Below, one piece after another: positions 15,681 to 24,440 of a DNA stretch of 33,888 nucleotides; positions within the stretch are counted from its first letter, which is position 1, and the number at the start of each line of letters is the position of its first letter. Origin of the DNA: Lachnospiraceae bacterium (GTDB lineage Bacteria; Bacillota; Clostridia; Lachnospirales; Lachnospiraceae); assembly GCA_017396555.1 (NCBI GenBank), contig JAFQLS010000018.1:1-33888 (forward strand), read 5' to 3'. The notes beneath the pieces were generated by a model. That model saw only the letters and a program-made list of their open reading frames with translations. It did not search any database and was not told where the DNA came from. The position numbers and the translations under genes were made by a program.

Positions 15681-16910
15681 CTATTGATACTTCTTAACTA
15701 TTATACTTGCATTATGCCCACCAAATCCAAGTGAGTTAGACATTGCATATTCAATCTCTACATTTCTTCCTTCATTAGCTACAATATCAAGGTCACATTC
15801 CTCATCAGGAACACTATAGTTAATTGTAGCAGGGACAAATCCTTCTTTAACTGCTAATGTAGTTATAATAGCTTCAATCGCTCCACTTGCTCCTAACAAA
15901 TGACCTGTCATAGACTTAGTTGAACTCATCATTACACTGTTTGATGCATCTCCAAATGCAAGTTTCACAGCTCTTGTCTCCCCTTTATCATTCATTGGCG
16001 TGGAGGTTCCATGTGCATTTATGTAAGAAATTTTTGACGCTTCTATTCCTGCTTCTTTCATCGCTAATTGCATACATTTGGCTGCACCACTTCCATCTTC
16101 TAATGGTGCTGTTATATGATACGCATCACAATTTGCACCATATCCAACAACTTCACCATATATTTTGGCATTTCTGGCAAGAGCATGTTCAAGTTCCTCA
16201 AGAACAAGAATACCTGCACCCTCTCCCATTACAAAGCCATTTCTTTCTTTATCAAATGGAATAGATGCCCTCATTGGATCCTCACTCTGTGATAAAGCTT
16301 TAAGCGAAGTAAATCCGCCAATACCAGACTCTGTAATACTACTTTCTGTACCACCGCATAACATAACCTCTGCATATCCGTCTTTAATATATCTAAAGCT
16401 ATCACCAACAGCATTTGTACCACCTGCACAAGCTGTTACCACACTGTTACACATACCATGAATACCATGCTCAATAGCTATTCTTCCTGCTGCCATATTA
16501 GAAATAGACGCAGGTATAAAATAAGGTGAAATTCTATCAAATCCTTTTTCACTACCCTTACTATATTCTACCTCTATAGTACCAAGACCACCAATACCAC
16601 TTGATACTATAACACCGCATCTATCTGAATCTGTTTCAAATTTAATACCAGAATCCTCTACAGCCTCCCTTGCCGCAATAAGTGCAAACGCACAAAATTT
16701 ATCCATTTTTCTTAATTCTTTTTTATCTATGTAATCTTCAAAATTAAGATTCTTAACTTCACCGGCAACCTTGACTTTTCTGTTAGATACATCATAATGT
16801 GTAATCTTATCAATACCACATTTTCCTGCCTTAATGCTTTCCCATGTATCACTTACACTATTTCCTATAGGTGTAACTGCACCCATTCCTGTAATTACAA
16901 CTCGTCTCAT
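15681..16910 (-). CDS. fabF: 3-oxoacyl-ACP synthase II
   Basis: 409 residues from the ATG at 16910, which overlaps the fabG stop in ATGA with GGAGG upstream; a start at 16934 would add eight residues not found in the family. The Cys-His-His triad is complete: C161 in [11 protein letters not shown]300 in [12 protein letters not shown]337 in TGHLLGASG. It condenses malonyl-ACP with the growing acyl-ACP. Only one elongating ketosynthase is in the cluster, so it probably serves all chain lengths. Confidence 0.97.
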   Translation of the reverse strand: MRRVVITGMGAVTPIGNSVSDTWESIKAGKCGIDKITHYDVSNRKVKVAGEVKNLNFEDYIDKKELRKMDKFCAFALIAAREAVEDSGIKFETDSDRCGVIVSSGIGGLGTIEVEYSKGSEKGFDRISPYFIPASISNMAAGRIAIEHGIHGMCNSVVTACAGGTNAVGDSFRYIKDGYAEVMLCGGTESSITESGIGGFTSLKALSQSEDPMRASIPFDKERNGFVMGEGAGILVLEELEHALARNAKIYGEVVGYGANCDAYHITAPLEDGSGAAKCMQLAMKEAGIEASKISYINAHGTSTPMNDKGETRAVKLAFGDASNSVMMSSTKSMTGHLLGASGAIEAIITTLAVKEGFVPATINYSVPDEECDLDIVANEGRNVEIEYAMSNSLGFGGHNASIIVKKYQ

Positions 16911-17650
16911 ACTGCCATTCCTCCATCTACACAAATTGTCTGACCTGTTATATAAGAAGCTTCCTTAGATGCCAAAAATGCCACTGCATTCGCAATGTCC
17001 TCAGGCTTTCCTGCTCTCTTTGCAGGAATTGCACTAAGCATTGCTTCCTTTACCTTATCTGATAGAACATCAGTCATATCAGTTTCAATCATTCCCGGTG
17101 CTATTGCATTAACGGTAATATTTCTTGATGCCAATTCCTTTGCAACTGATTTAGTAAGGCCAATAATTCCCGCTTTACTTGCAGCATAATTAGTCTGACC
17201 GGCATTTCCTCTCACACCAATAACACTGCTTATATTGATAATTCTTCCGTATCTCTGCTTCATCATTAATTTTGAAACCACTTTTGTACAGTTAAATGTT
17301 CCCTTAAGATTAATGTTAATTACAGCATCGAAATCCTCTTCAGTCATTGCCATAACAAGCTTATCTCTTGTAATTCCAGCATTATTAACGAGGATATCAA
17401 TATTTCCAAAGGCCTCTGCCGCCTTTTCAACCATACCATTGACTTCTTCTGTATTTGATACATCAGCCTTGTAGATAATAGCATTTACACCATATTTCTT
17501 ACATTCTTCAGCAGTTTCCTTTGCCGCTGCTTCACTTCCTGAATAGTTAACAAGTACATTTGCACCATTTTTTGCAAGTTCAATAGCAATAGCTCTTCCT
17601 ATTCCTCTGCTTGCTCCTGTAACTATAGCTGACTGACCTTTTATATCCAT
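16907..17650 (-). CDS. fabG: 3-oxoacyl-ACP reductase
   Basis: 247 residues, a short-chain dehydrogenase. NADPH motif TGASRGIGRA (11-20), NNAG (89-92), and catalytic S142, Y155 and K159 (ISS, then NYAASKAG) are present. The C-terminus [13 protein letters not shown] is typical of FabG. It reduces 3-oxoacyl-ACP to the 3-hydroxy form. Its stop codon overlaps the start of fabF, suggesting coupled translation. Confidence 0.97.
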   Translation of the reverse strand: MDIKGQSAIVTGASRGIGRAIAIELAKNGANVLVNYSGSEAAAKETAEECKKYGVNAIIYKADVSNTEEVNGMVEKAAEAFGNIDILVNNAGITRDKLVMAMTEEDFDAVININLKGTFNCTKVVSKLMMKQRYGRIINISSVIGVRGNAGQTNYAASKAGIIGLTKSVAKELASRNITVNAIAPGMIETDMTDVLSDKVKEAMLSAIPAKRAGKPEDIANAVAFLASKEASYITGQTICVDGGMAV

Positions 17651-17667
17651 ATTGTCACCATACCTTT

Positions 17668-18606
17668 CTATCTGCCAAACATCTCAATTACTTTATTTAT
17701 ATCTTCTATATTTTCAACAGCATAAGCCGTTATATTGTCAGATGTTCTCTTAACAAATCCGCTCAACGCTTTACCCGGACCAATTTCAATAACCGTATCC
17801 ACACCCTTTGCTTCAAGATATTCTATGGTTTTTTCCATATAAATACTGTTAGCAACCTGTTTAACTAATATATCTTTAATATTTTCATCAGCTTGTAATT
17901 CCTTAGCTGTAGTATTAAACACAACAGGATATTTCATTTCATTAAAATCCATATCTGCAAAATATTTATTAAGCTCCTCTGCTGCCGGATTCATATATTT
18001 AGTATGAAATGGTCCACTTACCTTAAGTGGCATACATCTCTTAGCTCCAGCTTCCTTAGCCTTCTCTTCTGCCTTGGACACAGCTTCATTATCACCACAT
18101 ACTACATACTGACCTTTGCAATTATAGTTAGATACCGCTACATATCCATTTCCTTCATTACAGATTTCTTCGCAAATCTTATCAAGAATCTCACTGTCTA
18201 ATCCCATAACAGCACTCATCTTACACTCTATACCCTTTGCAGCCTCTTCCATGGCATTTCCACGAAATGCAACTAATTTAACAAGTGTTTCCTCATCAAA
18301 TACTTCTGCACAATTAAGCGCGCTGTATTCTCCAAGACTTAGACCGGCTACATATTCAGGCTCTATACTATTTTCTTTAAGAACCTTTGTTACACCAGCT
18401 GCAAACGCTGCCATACATGGCTGAGTAAATTTTGTTTGCGATAAATCTTCCATAGGTCCTTCAAACATCAATTTCTTCAAATCAATATCTACTACTTTCG
18501 AAACCTTATCTATAACATTCTTAAATGTTTCATTATTATCATAAATATCTTTACCCATTCCTACCTTCTGACTTCCCTGTCCTGCGTATAAAAATGCCAG
18601 TTTCAT
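17668..18606 (-). CDS. fabD: Malonyl-CoA:ACP transacylase
   Basis: 312 residues from the ATG at 18606 behind GGAGG; this start matches the family opening KLAFLYAGQGSQ, and a start at 18636 would overlap fabK. Active-site S90 lies in GLSLGEY, R115 in FRGNAMEEA and H201 in GPFHTKYM. It moves malonyl from CoA to the phosphopantetheine of AcpP, linking the carboxylase genes to the elongation enzymes. Confidence 0.96.
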   Translation of the reverse strand: MKLAFLYAGQGSQKVGMGKDIYDNNETFKNVIDKVSKVVDIDLKKLMFEGPMEDLSQTKFTQPCMAAFAAGVTKVLKENSIEPEYVAGLSLGEYSALNCAEVFDEETLVKLVAFRGNAMEEAAKGIECKMSAVMGLDSEILDKICEEICNEGNGYVAVSNYNCKGQYVVCGDNEAVSKAEEKAKEAGAKRCMPLKVSGPFHTKYMNPAAEELNKYFADMDFNEMKYPVVFNTTAKELQADENIKDILVKQVANSIYMEKTIEYLEAKGVDTVIEIGPGKALSGFVKRTSDNITAYAVENIEDINKVIEMFGR

Positions 18607-18625
18607 CTGTAATTCCTCCATTCTG

Positions 18626-19552
18626 TTACATATCAAAATTTGATAATGTTACTTTTGCTCCTGTATACATATCCTCAAATATTTCTGATAAAGTACGAAT
18701 TTCCTTAAGCTGACCTGCTACCTGACCTGCCATAAGCGAACCTGTCTGTGTGTCTCCATCAATTACCGCTCTTCTAAGTGAACCAAGTGTATATTTCTCA
18801 AGTTCCATTTTATCCGCGCCTTCTTTTTCTCTTCTGACATATTCTCTAGCCATCTGATTCTTAAGAATTCTTACTGGTGTTCCGCCAATTCTTCCTGTTA
18901 CAACAGTATCATTATCCTTAGCTTTAATTACTGCATTCTTGTAATTTTCGTGAATTGGACATTCCTTACTGGCAAGCAAACATGTTCCAAGCTGAACGCC
19001 ACTGGCTCCGAGAGCAAATGCAGCAAGAAGCTGTCTTCCGTCCGCAATACCACCTGCTGCAATAACAGGTATATTTAAGTTATCCACCATCTGAGGAATA
19101 AGTGCCATAGTTGTCATTTCACCAACATGACCACCACTTTCAGTTCCCTCTGCTATTATGTAATCAACTCCACCTGCTTCAAGTCTCTTTGCAATTGCCA
19201 CACTTGACATTACAGGCATTACTATAGTTCCGTTTTCTTTCCACTTATTAACGTGCTTTCCAGGATTTCCTGCTCCGGTAGTTACAACCATAATTTTTTC
19301 TCTATATACAAGTTCAGCCATCTCATCCGCCTGAGGATTCATAAGCATAATATTTACACCAAACGGCTTATTTGTAAGCTGTCTACATTTATGTATATTT
19401 TCTTCAAGCATCTCAACTGTCATTCCGCCTGCGCCAATAAGTCCCAAGCCACCTGCATTTGATACCGCAGCAGCAAATTCTCCTGTTGCAATATTTGCCA
19501 TTCCGCCCTGAATAAATGGATATTTAATACCTAAACGTTCATTAATCATCAT
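18626..19552 (-). CDS. fabK: Enoyl-ACP reductase II (FMN-dependent)
   Basis: 308 residues, nitronate monooxygenase/FabK fold. Evidence: PFIQGGMANIATGEFAAAVS near the start, AEGTESGGHVGEMTT in the middle, and the phosphate-binding AAGGIADGRQ and GASGVQLGT motifs. In a fab cluster between fabH and fabD this is FabK, the flavin NAD(P)H reductase that completes each cycle, replacing FabI; no fabI is present. The Shine-Dalgarno site is modest (AGAAAGGT), and the ATG at 19549 is an equal alternative. Confidence 0.93.
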   Translation of the reverse strand: MMINERLGIKYPFIQGGMANIATGEFAAAVSNAGGLGLIGAGGMTVEMLEENIHKCRQLTNKPFGVNIMLMNPQADEMAELVYREKIMVVTTGAGNPGKHVNKWKENGTIVMPVMSSVAIAKRLEAGGVDYIIAEGTESGGHVGEMTTMALIPQMVDNLNIPVIAAGGIADGRQLLAAFALGASGVQLGTCLLASKECPIHENYKNAVIKAKDNDTVVTGRIGGTPVRILKNQMAREYVRREKEGADKMELEKYTLGSLRRAVIDGDTQTGSLMAGQVAGQLKEIRTLSEIFEDMYTGAKVTLSNFDM

Positions 19553-19573
19553 ATTTGTACACTACCTTTCTTA

Positions 19574-20512
19574 TTAACATTCAAGAAGCATTCCACCCCA
19601 GGTGAAACCAGCTCCAAATCCTACCATTATTATCGTTTTACCTTTTGCCAACAAACCTTTTTCATACATTTCATCAATAGCAATCGGTATGCTTGCAGCA
19701 GATGTATTACCATATTGTGACATATTCATGTAGAATTTATCAGTTTCACAATCAAACTGCTTAATAATAGTTTTAATTATTCTTTCATTTGCCTGATGAC
19801 ATATAACATAATCAATATCCTGAATAGTTTTATCTGTTTTTTCAAGCAGTTCATTAATAACATTTCCAACCGTACTGACAGCAAATTTAAAAACCTTTTT
19901 TCCATCCATATCAATATATTGATTTTCCATTGCCTGTCCAGGACATATAAGTGCGGTGGTATTACCATCCGAACCCATAACAGTTGCATAGTTGGCCGTT
20001 ACATTCTTTTCTATCACCGCCGCTCCTGCGCCATCACCAAATAATACACAGGTATTTCGGTCTTCCATATTAAGTCTGGTAGAAATCTGTTCACTTCCAA
20101 TTACAAGAGCATATTTTTCTCCCGAACTATTTAAGATTCCCTCCGCTACATTTAATGCATATAAGAACCCTGTACATGCAGCATTCAAATCAAATGCCAT
20201 TATGTCATTTCTAAGTCCTAATTCCTTCTGCACCAGACATGCCACCGAAGGAAATGCATAGTCCGGTGAAAATGTAGCAACTATTACCATTCCTATTTCA
20301 TTAATATCAATATCACCTTTTTCTATGGCTTTCCTTGCAGATTCTACAGCTAGCTGCCAGTTCATTTCTCCATCACAGAAATATCTTTGCTTAATTCCTG
20401 TTCTGCTGGATATCCATTCATCACTTGTATCTACAATTTTACTCATATCGTCATTTGTCATAACCTTGCCCGGCAATGCTCTTCCTGTAGATACTATTCG
20501 TATTGCACTCAT
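19574..20512 (-). CDS. fabH: 3-oxoacyl-ACP synthase III
   Basis: 312 residues. Catalytic C113 (NAACTGFLYAL), H239 (CHQANERI) and N269 (QYGNTSAASIP) are all present. It starts fatty-acid chains by condensing an acyl-CoA primer with malonyl-ACP; whether acetyl- or branched-chain primers are preferred cannot be read here. GAGGT precedes the ATG, 15 bases after accA. Confidence 0.97.
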   Translation of the reverse strand: MSAIRIVSTGRALPGKVMTNDDMSKIVDTSDEWISSRTGIKQRYFCDGEMNWQLAVESARKAIEKGDIDINEIGMVIVATFSPDYAFPSVACLVQKELGLRNDIMAFDLNAACTGFLYALNVAEGILNSSGEKYALVIGSEQISTRLNMEDRNTCVLFGDGAGAAVIEKNVTANYATVMGSDGNTTALICPGQAMENQYIDMDGKKVFKFAVSTVGNVINELLEKTDKTIQDIDYVICHQANERIIKTIIKQFDCETDKFYMNMSQYGNTSAASIPIAIDEMYEKGLLAKGKTIIMVGFGAGFTWGGMLLEC

Positions 20513-20527
20513 GAAGCTACCTCATTT

Positions 20528-21334
20528 CTATTTTTTTATCATTCCAAATTTTCTATCTATTTTTCTAAATTTCTGGTATCTGTGTTTTGCCAACGCATTT
20601 CCAGACATTCCTATATATCTCTTTAATTCTCTTCTTAAAAATTTATCAATAACTTCATATCCCCTACGTGGATTTGTTTGAATTCCACCCTTTGGCTCAG
20701 GTATTACCCTATCTATAATACCAAATTCCTTAAGTTCTTCTGCTGTCATCTTCATAATTTCACAGGCTTCAGCACTTCTAGCAGAATCCTTCCAAAGTAT
20801 GGACGCAAATCCTTCCGGAGAAAGTATTGAATATACCGCATTTTGAAGCATAACAACTGAATTTGCCACACCAATAGCTAAAGCTCCGCCACTATTCCCT
20901 TCACCTGTAATGATGGCAATAACCGGAGTCTTTAACGAACTCATTTTAGCAATCGACTCGGCTATGGCAATACTTTGACCATTTTCCTCTGCCTGTATAC
21001 CCGGATATGCCCCCGGCGTATCAATAAATGTTATTATTGGTCTGCTAAATTTCTCTGCCTGTTTCATAAGCCTAAGTGCTTTTCTATACCCCTCAGGCTG
21101 AGGCATACCAAAGTTACATCTTACTTTTTCTTCAATATCTCTACCCTTTTTATGACCAATAACTGTTACCGGTATATTGTGAAATAATCCTATTCCTCCA
21201 ATAATACCTGCATCTTCACCACCTAATCTGTCACCCTTTAACTCTACAAAGTCATCAAAAAGTGCTTCTATATAATCATCTATCTTAGGTCTGTTATTAT
21301 CTCTAACAATCTTTACCTTTTCATAAGCTTCCAT
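20528..21334 (-). CDS. accA: Acetyl-CoA carboxylase carboxyltransferase alpha subunit
   Basis: 268 residues from the ATG at 21334 (GGATGG eight bases upstream, family-like opening EAYEKVKIVRDNNRPK); an in-frame ATG at 21346 lies directly against the Shine-Dalgarno site and is less likely. The crotonase-type core shows IDTPGAYPG and GEGNSGGALAIGVAN. With AccD it transfers the carboxyl group from biotin to acetyl-CoA, making malonyl-CoA. The start lies inside the end of accD (14-base overlap), fitting equal subunit production. Confidence 0.96.
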   Translation of the reverse strand: MEAYEKVKIVRDNNRPKIDDYIEALFDDFVELKGDRLGGEDAGIIGGIGLFHNIPVTVIGHKKGRDIEEKVRCNFGMPQPEGYRKALRLMKQAEKFSRPIITFIDTPGAYPGIQAEENGQSIAIAESIAKMSSLKTPVIAIITGEGNSGGALAIGVANSVVMLQNAVYSILSPEGFASILWKDSARSAEACEIMKMTAEELKEFGIIDRVIPEPKGGIQTNPRRGYEVIDKFLRRELKRYIGMSGNALAKHRYQKFRKIDRKFGMIKK

Positions 21335-22205
21335 TACTATTTCCATCCTTTTTATGCAAACCTAATAATGTTCCTATTACATCTTTTAATTCTTCTCTTT
21401 GGACAATTCTATCTACAAAACCATGTTTCTCCTGAAATTCCGAACGTTGAAACCCATTTGGTAATTTTTCCTTTATAGTCTGTTCTATTACTCTTGGTCC
21501 TGCAAATCCTATTAATGCTTGTGGCTCAGCCAAAATAATATCTCCAAGCATTGCAAAGCTTGCACTTACACCACCCATAGTCGGATGTGTAAGAACTGAT
21601 ATAAATAGTCCGCCTTTTTCTGAAAACTTCTCTATTACCGCGCTCGTCTTAGCCATCTGCATAAGAGAAAACATTCCTTCCTGCATTCTTGCACCACCGC
21701 TGGCACTTACTGCCACAACCGGAAGATTATTTTTCATTGCATATTCTACTGCAAGCGTAAATTTCTCTCCCACCACTGTTCCCATACTTCCCATCATAAA
21801 TTTTCCGTCAAGAACAATTATCTCTGCCTTATATCCATTTATCTTACCAACACCGGTAATAATCGCATCATTATTTCCAGTTCTTTCCCTGCCTGCCTTT
21901 AGCTTATTTTCATATTCCGGAAACCCAATAGGATTTCCGGAACTTAAATTTGCTTTCTGCTCCTGAAATGTAGAATAATCTACTAACTGTACTACTCGTC
22001 TTCTAGCAGATATAGGCAAGTGGTAATTGCAGTTTGGGCACACGTATAATTTGCTTTTTAACAAAGCCCTGTTATATTCATTTTTACATGATGGACATTC
22101 AATATCCTTATGCTTTTCTTCCTTCTTATTGCCAGATATTTTTTCACTTCTAAGTTCTTTAAGACTTGTCAAATGATTTCTTCTGGCACCAAACAAATTA
22201 TTCAT
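21321..22205 (-). CDS. accD: Acetyl-CoA carboxylase carboxyltransferase beta subunit
   Basis: 294 residues. The N-terminal zinc ribbon is intact (C37, C40, C56, C59), followed by the carboxyltransferase core with SASGGARMQEG and GGVSASFAMLGD. It pairs with AccA. Its ATG shares one base with the accC stop (TAATG), so translation is likely coupled. The first ~30 residues are lysine-rich and poorly conserved. Confidence 0.97.
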   Translation of the reverse strand: MNNLFGARRNHLTSLKELRSEKISGNKKEEKHKDIECPSCKNEYNRALLKSKLYVCPNCNYHLPISARRRVVQLVDYSTFQEQKANLSSGNPIGFPEYENKLKAGRERTGNNDAIITGVGKINGYKAEIIVLDGKFMMGSMGTVVGEKFTLAVEYAMKNNLPVVAVSASGGARMQEGMFSLMQMAKTSAVIEKFSEKGGLFISVLTHPTMGGVSASFAMLGDIILAEPQALIGFAGPRVIEQTIKEKLPNGFQRSEFQEKHGFVDRIVQREELKDVIGTLLGLHKKDGNSNGSL

Positions 22206-23584
22206 TATTTGTTTTCTCCATTCTCAATATTCCACTCCAACAATTCTTCCATATGTTCTTCTAAAAAACCGGTATTATATTTTCCCATAATATATTCCGG
22301 GTGATACATTATGATATACTGAAAGGCTTCATTTGTTATTACGCCTTCTATGATAAATTCTTCAATAGCACACCGCATTTTTCTAATAGCTTCTAATCTG
22401 TTAGGTGCGTGAACTATGATTTTAGCAACCATCGAATCATAAAAAGGACTTATCTCATATCCCGAATATGCTGCTGTTTCAACCCTCACACCATTCCCCG
22501 CCGGCAAATGCAAAAAACCAATCTTACCGGGCGAAGGCTTAAATCCCTCCCTTGGATTCTCTGCATTTATTCTACACTCAATTGCATGACCTTTTAACAC
22601 AACATCTTCCTGTTTTACGCTAAGCTTAAGTCCTGCAGCTATTCTTATCTGTTCCTTCAATAGATCAATTCCGCTTACCATCTCTGTTACCGGATGTTCA
22701 ACCTGAATTCTTGTATTCATTTCAATAAAATAAAAGTTTTCATTGTCATCTAATACAAATTCTATTGTTCCGGCACTATAATAACCTGCTGCCTTTGCTG
22801 CTCTGACTGCGGCATCACCCATTTTCTTTCTGAGCTTTTCCGACAAAACCTTTGAAGGGGATTCTTCTATCATTTTCTGATTTCTTCGCTGAATAGAACA
22901 ATCTCTTTCACCTATATGAATTATATTTCCAAACTTATCACCTAAAATCTGAAACTCAATATGATGAGGCTTTAGGATAAGTTTTTCAATATACATATCA
23001 CCATTTCCGAATGCTGACTCTGCTTCAGCTTTGGCGGTATTAAATGCATTTTCTATTTCTTCTCGTGAAAATGCCTTTCTCATACCTCTTCCACCACCAC
23101 CTGCAGATGCCTTAATTAAAACCGGATATCCAATTTCATCAGCTATTCTTTTGGCTTCTTTTGAATCCTTTACCAAATCCCTTGAACCTGGTACCACCGG
23201 AACCTTATGTTCCATCATAAGCTTTCTTGCTGACTGCTTATCACCCATATTCTCAATAATTTCTGCACTGGGACCAATGAAAACTAATCCGTTTTCTTCA
23301 CATTTTCTTGCAAAATCTGCATTTTCTGATAAGAATCCATAACCCGGATGTACAGCTTCACATTCTGTCTTTAAGGCGATATCAACTATAATGTCTTTAT
23401 TAAGATAACTCTTAGCCGCATTGGCAGGACCTATACATATAGGATATGTAGCAAGCTGTACGGGCAAAGAGTCTTTGTCAGGTGTAGAATATACAAGAAC
23501 TGTCTCAATCTCCATTTCTCTACAGCATCTCAATATTCTTAATGCAATTTCACCTCTGTTAGCTATAAGAATCCTTTTAAACAT
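22205..23584 (-). CDS. accC: Acetyl-CoA carboxylase, biotin carboxylase subunit
   Basis: 459 residues, ATP-grasp fold. N-terminal FKRILIANRGEIALRI, ATP loop KASAGGGGRGMR (158-169), HHIEFQILGD, ERDCSIQRRNQK and catalytic FIEMNTRIQVEHPVTE (E288, N290, R292) are all present. It carboxylates the biotin on AccB using bicarbonate and ATP. It begins three bases after accB. Confidence 0.97.
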   Translation of the reverse strand: MFKRILIANRGEIALRILRCCREMEIETVLVYSTPDKDSLPVQLATYPICIGPANAAKSYLNKDIIVDIALKTECEAVHPGYGFLSENADFARKCEENGLVFIGPSAEIIENMGDKQSARKLMMEHKVPVVPGSRDLVKDSKEAKRIADEIGYPVLIKASAGGGGRGMRKAFSREEIENAFNTAKAEAESAFGNGDMYIEKLILKPHHIEFQILGDKFGNIIHIGERDCSIQRRNQKMIEESPSKVLSEKLRKKMGDAAVRAAKAAGYYSAGTIEFVLDDNENFYFIEMNTRIQVEHPVTEMVSGIDLLKEQIRIAAGLKLSVKQEDVVLKGHAIECRINAENPREGFKPSPGKIGFLHLPAGNGVRVETAAYSGYEISPFYDSMVAKIIVHAPNRLEAIRKMRCAIEEFIIEGVITNEAFQYIIMYHPEYIMGKYNTGFLEEHMEELLEWNIENGENK

Positions 23585-23587
23585 TAA

Positions 23588-24007
23588 TTATTTACCCCCA
23601 TCAATTACAATTAATACATCATCAAAGCTTACAAGTTCTTCATTAGATGCAACTATCTGAGACACAACTCCATCTTCCGGTGCAACAATGTCATTCATAA
23701 TCTTCATAGCCTCTATTAAACCGATTACATCACCCTTCTTAACTTTTTGCCCCACCTGTACAAACGGCTCACTTTCAGGCGAAGGCGCTCTATAAAATGT
23801 TCCTGCAATCTTAGCCTTTACTTCAATCCCGTTAGTAGCATCAACTGTCTTTTCCTCAGGTTCTTTTGTATGTCTTACAACTTTATACTCAGGTTCTTCG
23901 CTATTTTTCTTACACATAAGCTTTGCGCCATCTATTTCAAGCTGTAATTCTGATATATTTGAATTTTCAAATCTATCAAGCAAATCATAAACATCCTTAA
24001 TATTCAT
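23588..24007 (-). CDS. accB: Biotin carboxyl carrier protein
   Basis: 139 residues from the ATG at 24007 behind GAGGAGA; an upstream start at 24022 would put this site inside the gene. The biotin-accepting lysine is K102 in the invariant EAMKIMN. A flexible, charged linker (about 36-62) separates the N-terminal segment from the biotinyl domain, as in other AccB proteins. No biotin ligase gene is in the window. Confidence 0.96.
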   Translation of the reverse strand: MNIKDVYDLLDRFENSNISELQLEIDGAKLMCKKNSEEPEYKVVRHTKEPEEKTVDATNGIEVKAKIAGTFYRAPSPESEPFVQVGQKVKKGDVIGLIEAMKIMNDIVAPEDGVVSQIVASNEELVSFDDVLIVIDGGK

Positions 24008-24025
24008 TAACTGTCTCCTCACGAA

Positions 24026-24253
24026 TTATTTGTTGTTATCAATGTACTCAACAATATCCTTAACTGTCGTAAATGTCATTAGATCCTCATCAGAGATAGA
24101 AATATTAAATGCTTCCTCTAATGCCATATTAAGTTCTACAGCGTCAAGCGAATCTGCACCGATATCATCCTTTAAGCTTGCCTCTAATGTAATCTTATCC
24201 TCTGCGCAACTAAGTGTCTCCATAATAATTTCTTTTACTTTTTCAAATGTCAT
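24026..24253 (-). CDS. acpP: Acyl carrier protein
   Basis: 75 residues, acidic, four-helix ACP. Phosphopantetheine attaches to S35 in GADSLDAVEL. It carries the growing acyl chain for all Fab enzymes downstream. First gene of the operon; AAAGGAAG precedes the ATG. No acpS lies nearby. Confidence 0.97.
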   Translation of the reverse strand: MTFEKVKEIIMETLSCAEDKITLEASLKDDIGADSLDAVELNMALEEAFNISISDEDLMTFTTVKDIVEYIDNNK

Positions 24254-24286
24254 TTTTTTTTCTTCCTTTCAAATTTAATTTGTGTA

Positions 24287-24322
24287 AATAATTTTACTTA
24301 AATTTTTTTAACTAAAATTATT
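24287..24322 (-). promoter_or_regulatory. 36-base near-perfect palindrome at the acpP transcription start
   Basis: On plus, AATAATTTTA-C-TTAAA, four Ts, then TTTAA-C-TAAAATTATT: arms of 16 bases with one mismatch. It begins at the predicted start of transcription (about 24322). It may be a dimeric repressor operator or a stem at the very 5' end of the operon mRNA. The all-AT arms raise the chance of coincidence. Confidence 0.55.
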
Positions 24323-24328
24323 GAACTT

Positions 24329-24357
24329 ATTCTATGACATTGTTAATATAATGTCAA
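24329..24357 (-). promoter_or_regulatory. Main promoter of the fatty-acid operon
   Basis: On minus, TTGACA (24357-24352), 17 bases, TAGAAT (24334-24329). Within it TGACATT (24356-24350) and AATGTCA (24341-24335) form a perfect inverted repeat with eight bases between, covering the -35 and spacer; a bound repressor there would block RNA polymerase. Confidence 0.85.
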
Positions 24358-24381
24358 GTATTTTTTAGTTTAAAAAAACAA

Positions 24382-24417
24382 AAAAATAAGAATGGGTTTT
24401 TGTCCATCCTTATTTTT
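24382..24417 (-). terminator. Terminator of the GGDEF gene
   Basis: A 14-base-pair stem (24382-24395 with 24404-24417, one G-U on minus) and eight-base loop, followed on minus by a long T tract with one G. It starts about 24 bases after the stop codon and separates this gene from the acpP promoter. Confidence 0.9.
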
Positions 24418-24440
24418 ATAAATAGAATATTAAGTCCGAC

